A stretch of DNA of 53,515 nt. Source: Prevotella sp. Lineage in GTDB: Bacteria > Bacteroidota > Bacteroidia > Bacteroidales > Bacteroidaceae. How positions within the stretch are numbered: the stretch's first letter is position 1; each line of letters opens with the position of its first letter. Positions 50,795-53,515 of the stretch are shown piece after piece. The translations under genes and the position numbers were made by a program. The stretch covers positions 1 through 53,515 of the forward strand of contig JAFPWS010000076.1 of assembly GCA_017412705.1 (NCBI GenBank), written 5' to 3'. The notes under the pieces were generated by a model. That model saw nothing but the letters and a program-made list of their open reading frames with translations. It was not told the DNA's origin and made no database searches.

Positions 50795-51030
50795 TACTTA
50801 GAAGCTATGAGGTTAAACAAATCCTCAACAGTATCACATTCTCTTATTTCTTTACCTGTAATGGTCTTACCATATTGCGTTTTAGCCATAGCAATAACGC
50901 TCATTCCTGTTAAAGATGACCACTCATCAAGTTCATGAAATTCAGTTGACGCAGTGATTTCAGATGCATCCGTGTCGTCAAACTGTTCTGCAAAATTTTT
51001 AATAAATTCGTTTAATTCCATAATTTTCAT
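50794..51030 (-). CDS. Acyl carrier protein
   Basis: 78 residues from ATG 51030; ATG 51021 (MELNEFIKNFAEQF) would give 75 and fits related proteins equally well. Four-helix pattern with the phosphopantetheine site near residue 39 in DEWSSLTGMSVIAMA, where most ACPs have DSL; the acidic residue before the Ser is replaced by Ser. One base overlaps the SDR start. A second, locus-specific ACP beside its own KAS and reductase. Confidence 0.85.
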   Translation of the reverse strand: MKIMELNEFIKNFAEQFDDTDASEITASTEFHELDEWSSLTGMSVIAMAKTQYGKTITGKEIRECDTVEDLFNLIASK

Positions 51031-51038
51031 TTTTATTA

Positions 51039-51728
51039 TTAATAATCTAAATCATCAAAAACAGGCTTATACCCTTCATCAATTGTTGTTGCAGGATTAC
51101 CTACAATAATACAATTTGGCGAGGTGAACTTGTTTTTTATTACACTACCAGAACTTACAATTGTATAGCTTGCAAGTTTTACCCCTTTTGACACTATTAC
51201 ATTGTGCCCTATCCAAACATTGTCTCCAATAGTAATTGGAACAGCCGTTTTAAGAGACTTGTTTCTTATTGTATCAACTATAGGATGAAAATCAGTATCA
51301 TAAAATTGACAATCCCAACTTACTCTTGCCTTATAATCAAATATTATACTTTTATCACAAACTATCTTGCATCCACAATTAAAAGCAGTTTGCTCCCCAA
51401 TTTCCAATCGTCCTCCCTTGTTCGTCTGAATTAACATTCCATGTCCCATTCTACAATTACCTTTAAAAATAATTGTGCCCCTATTTCTCCAAATAATTCT
51501 TTCTGGAGGTCTAATAGGTGTTCTCTGCTTTCCAATCCTTATCATACCTTTTCTTATTGGGCCTTCTATCAAAACATCTCCTTCGTTAGATAGAATCATT
51601 GGTTTGGAATAAATATAAAAAGGAAATTTGATTGCCTGTTTAAACGGTAAAACTCTAAAATTGAAAAATATGCTATATAAAATCAACTTTATGTTTTCCA
51701 TCTTTAGATATTTTGTCATTATTTTCAT
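51039..51728 (-). CDS. Hexapeptide-repeat acyltransferase
   Basis: 229 residues. N-terminal about 90 residues of unassigned beta/loop sequence lead to a left-handed beta-helix made of hexapeptide turns (IGDNVWIGHNVIVSKGVKLASYTIVSSGSVI, then PNCIIVGNPA), the WbbJ/WcaF-type acetyltransferase fold; the His in WIGHN is the usual active-site residue. It probably acylates a sugar. Immediately upstream of the ACP, so it may use the acyl-ACP made by the KAS/SDR pair (inference). Confidence 0.85.
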   Translation of the reverse strand: MKIMTKYLKMENIKLILYSIFFNFRVLPFKQAIKFPFYIYSKPMILSNEGDVLIEGPIRKGMIRIGKQRTPIRPPERIIWRNRGTIIFKGNCRMGHGMLIQTNKGGRLEIGEQTAFNCGCKIVCDKSIIFDYKARVSWDCQFYDTDFHPIVDTIRNKSLKTAVPITIGDNVWIGHNVIVSKGVKLASYTIVSSGSVIKNKFTSPNCIIVGNPATTIDEGYKPVFDDLDY

Positions 51729-51774
51729 GTCATTGTTTCTAATGCGTCAAACAAAAATTGCACTCTATATGAAA

Positions 51775-52755
51775 TCAATTGGGCATTTCTTTCCCAAAAC
51801 AAATATCTATAGTTCCATATTTATGCTCATATGTTGAATACGAACGTATTCTATAAGCCTCATCATCGATATCAAGTATTCCAACATATCCTAAGCCACC
51901 ATCAGTATAATGCTGATAGTTCACTTCTATCATGTGCACCTGTTTTCCTTCTACATTATATTCAGAATGTACATTAATGTGGAGTGGCGTCAGGCAATGC
52001 CCACAAACCACCAACTTTACATTTGGATTATGGTAGATAATTTTATCGAAAATTTCCCGACTGTCATTTTTGTAATCCCCTCCCATTTTATACTTTTTGT
52101 GGGAAGAACCCTTATTTACTATTTCAGTATTTGCAGCATCAAACATTTCTCCATTCTGATCCAGAAATACATGCAGTAAAATAATATAAGGAGTTGTGGG
52201 GTCGGATTTGATTATGTCATTAGCCCATTCCAAAGTTTCATTTCTTGTACAAAATTCCAAAACGAGAACCCCGTATTTCCGACCGACTAAGTTAATATAG
52301 CGCACATAGTTTTCCCATTGCGAATCCTCCATTCTCTTATCATAATGTGGCATCAGAATATTTGGGCAATTAGATTGTCTAATATCCGAGGTACCGTTTT
52401 TACCATAGTCATGGTTTCCCAAACAAAACACCATCTGGTCTTCAATGCTAAATTTGCTAAAGAATTGATTATATGCATTCTCGTATTGCCATACCGCATT
52501 ATTGTTTGTCAAATCTCCTACCTGCAGAATTGCATCATATCTATCTCTATTAGCATGATAATAGTCTGCAATCGCATTAAGATATCTGAATCTTTCCTCT
52601 AAATGAGTATAGTTCTGAATATCTGGCACTATCACTATGGATGATTTCGTTGATTCCTCCATTAACAACTTATTATCACCTTCTGAACATGCCCACACCA
52701 CAAATGGGAAAAAGAAAGCGAAAAGAAGAATTAGTTTTCGATAATTATAAATCAT
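51775..52755 (-). CDS. Lipoprotein metallophosphoesterase
   Basis: 326 residues with a lipoprotein signal ending VWAC (Cys about residue 23), then a calcineurin-like phosphoesterase: D-x-Q in VPDIQNY near residue 44, GDLTNNN near 80, GNHDYGK near 112, and VCGHC near 250 as the last metal His. Fold and motif order are those of the family. A surface lipoprotein phosphodiesterase or phosphatase at the head of a phosphonate locus could trim or turn over the headgroup (inference). The IS4 end lies about 15 bases upstream of its ATG. Confidence 0.85.
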   Translation of the reverse strand: MIYNYRKLILLFAFFFPFVVWACSEGDNKLLMEESTKSSIVIVPDIQNYTHLEERFRYLNAIADYYHANRDRYDAILQVGDLTNNNAVWQYENAYNQFFSKFSIEDQMVFCLGNHDYGKNGTSDIRQSNCPNILMPHYDKRMEDSQWENYVRYINLVGRKYGVLVLEFCTRNETLEWANDIIKSDPTTPYIILLHVFLDQNGEMFDAANTEIVNKGSSHKKYKMGGDYKNDSREIFDKIIYHNPNVKLVVCGHCLTPLHINVHSEYNVEGKQVHMIEVNYQHYTDGGLGYVGILDIDDEAYRIRSYSTYEHKYGTIDICFGKEMPN

Positions 52756-52840
52756 ATAATGAAACTAATTCACTAGTGTCCACTAAAAATTAGCGGAGAT
52801 GTTTGTAAGTTATTTAAATATAGAGTTTTAGAACGAAAAA

Positions 52841-52872
52841 TTGACGGTGACGATTTGAATTGACTACCTTTG
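52841..52872 (+). promoter_or_regulatory. Promoter of the IS4-type transposase
   Basis: TTGA at 52841-52844, 20-base spacer, TACCTTTG at 52865-52872, 26 bases before the transposase ATG. Good match to the Bacteroides consensus. Confidence 0.65.
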
Positions 52873-52898
52873 TAATTCAAATGCAAATCAGTCATTCG

Positions 52899-53378
52899 AT
52901 GAACACCGGAAAATATATCTTCGCCCAACTTATAGAGTTCTTGCCTCAGAGAATCTTTGATAGAATTGTAATGAAATACGAAGGGAATAAATACGTGAAG
53001 CATTTCACATGCTGGAACCAGTTGCTCGTCATGATGTTCGGGCAACTGAGCAACCGTGACAGTCTTCGCGATTTGACAAGTATCATTTCTGCACACTCCA
53101 ACAAAGCATATCATCTCGGCTTTGGCAAGAACGTAACGAGAAGCAACCTCGCAAAGGTCAACGAGAGACGAGAGCCTCGTATCTTCGAAGAATTTGCCTA
53201 CCATATGATAGACATTGCGAGACGGAAGAGAATCTACAAAGAGTTTGAGATAGAGGGGAAGGTGTTTGCCTTCGACTCTACTACCATCGACCTTTGTCTG
53301 AGTGTCTTCTGGTGGGCAAAGTTCCGCAGAACCAAAGCTGGCATCAAGATGCATACGCTCTATGAGATTCAAACGTAA
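52899..53378 (+). pseudogene. Truncated IS4-family transposase
   Basis: From ATG 52899 (MNTGKYIFAQLIEFLPQRIFDRIV) it reads about 160 residues: the DUF4372-type N-domain (YEGNKYVKHFTCWNQLLVMMFGQLSNRDSLRDL) and the start of the DDE domain with the first catalytic Asp in FAFDSTTID, then MHTLYE and, after EIQT, a stop. Full-length members have about 400 residues with two further acidic residues, so this copy is inactive. Confidence 0.8.
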
Positions 53379-53515
53379 ACTATCACTTTGACGTAAACTT
53401 GATTGTCAGCAAGTTACGTACAAAACAATTTTAGAAAAAATCACTTGGGTTTTAAAATTGCCCGATTGGCAGAGTCAGGCCGCCTCTTTTTGCCCTTCAC
53501 CATCGTCCTTGGGAA
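53379..53515. other. Unassigned sequence at the right edge
   Basis: After the transposase stop the DNA no longer looks like the IS. An inverted repeat CAATTTTA (53426-53433) / TAAAATTG (53453-53460) is present. At the very end, the minus strand may carry the last 12 codons of a gene (reads PKDDGEGQKEAA, stop at 53475-53477), but that is too short to name. Confidence 0.3.

Larger units (their letters stand above)
52771..53378 (+). mobile_element. Left part of an IS4-type insertion sequence
   Basis: Begins near CACTAGTGTCCACTAAAAA (52771 onward), a terminal sequence of the CACTAGTGTC type seen in Bacteroides IS4-family elements. It contains a promoter and a truncated transposase. I find no matching right inverted repeat before the window ends, so either the element is deleted or it is interrupted by other DNA after about 53378. 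Exact edges are approximate. Confidence 0.7.

Noticed and set aside
1-53515. tRNA, rRNA or riboswitch genes
   Set aside because: I saw no cloverleaf-like segment, no rRNA sequence and no intergenic region long enough and structured enough to support a riboswitch; the longest free gap (about 11987-12287) is explained by repeats and promoters.

Overview
The window looks like the chromosome of a member of the Bacteroidales, probably Prevotellaceae. It carries Bacteroidetes-specific families (DUF4293 and DUF4468 proteins, a divergent RpoZ, a porin_10-type protein, sensor kinases with a periplasmic solute-binding domain). It has menaquinone genes (menA, ubiE/menG). Its promoters are of the Bacteroides type, TTTG - 19 to 21 nt - TAnnTTTG. 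Genes are densely packed with many ATGA or few-base overlaps, and Shine-Dalgarno sequences are rarely visible.

Region 1 (1-33.6 kb) is ordinary core genome: the end of dnaN, an epsilon-like exonuclease, coaBC, rpoZ, bamD, uvrB, a porin, an HD hydrolase, menA, a pseudouridine synthase, a PhoH ATPase, purC, ubiE/menG, aroE, a TPM/LemA pair, purM, prfA, pyrF, pheS, a ThiE/TenI-like protein, prs, a thioredoxin lipoprotein, two tandem sensor kinases, a lipoprotein, a YebC regulator and pheT. Two arrays of 22-bp tandem repeats sit at 2263-2365 and 12089-12171. The first of the two kinases has Gln where the phosphoacceptor His should be.

Region 2 (33.7-38.07 kb) is an accessory junction. It holds a DEAD/DEAH helicase translationally coupled to an unrecognised ORF, and an AAA/DUF4143 ATPase on the opposite strand. 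Around them lie broken pieces of polysaccharide genes: the first 12 codons of a DegT aminotransferase, a truncated and internally deleted copy of the sugar-phosphate transferase, and possibly the head of a galactokinase-like gene. The remnants repeat the order of the intact pair next door, so this looks like a decayed tandem duplication with the ATPase gene lying in the middle.

Region 3 (38.07-52.8 kb) is a surface-polysaccharide locus read leftwards, much of it clearly more AT-rich than Region 1. Its centre is a phosphonate pathway. A three-domain nucleotidyltransferase/cytidylyltransferase/PEP-mutase makes phosphonopyruvate. A TPP enzyme decarboxylates it to phosphonoacetaldehyde. An iron-type alcohol dehydrogenase, in place of the usual aminotransferase, would reduce this to 2-hydroxyethylphosphonate. 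Three different LicD-family proteins could then transfer the CMP-activated headgroup to sugars. The same locus has an ACP, a KAS III and a ketoreductase beside a hexapeptide acyltransferase, which suggests a dedicated short-acyl decoration. A GT2 glycosyltransferase, an NTP_transf_5 protein, an initiating sugar-phosphate transferase, a DegT aminotransferase and a lipoprotein phosphoesterase complete it. No flippase or polymerase is in the window. The right edge is a broken IS4-type element inserted just upstream of the locus's first visible gene.

A recurring theme is short dispersed repeats lying in frame inside coding genes (coaBC, the helicase, the aminotransferase, the NTP_transf_5 gene).
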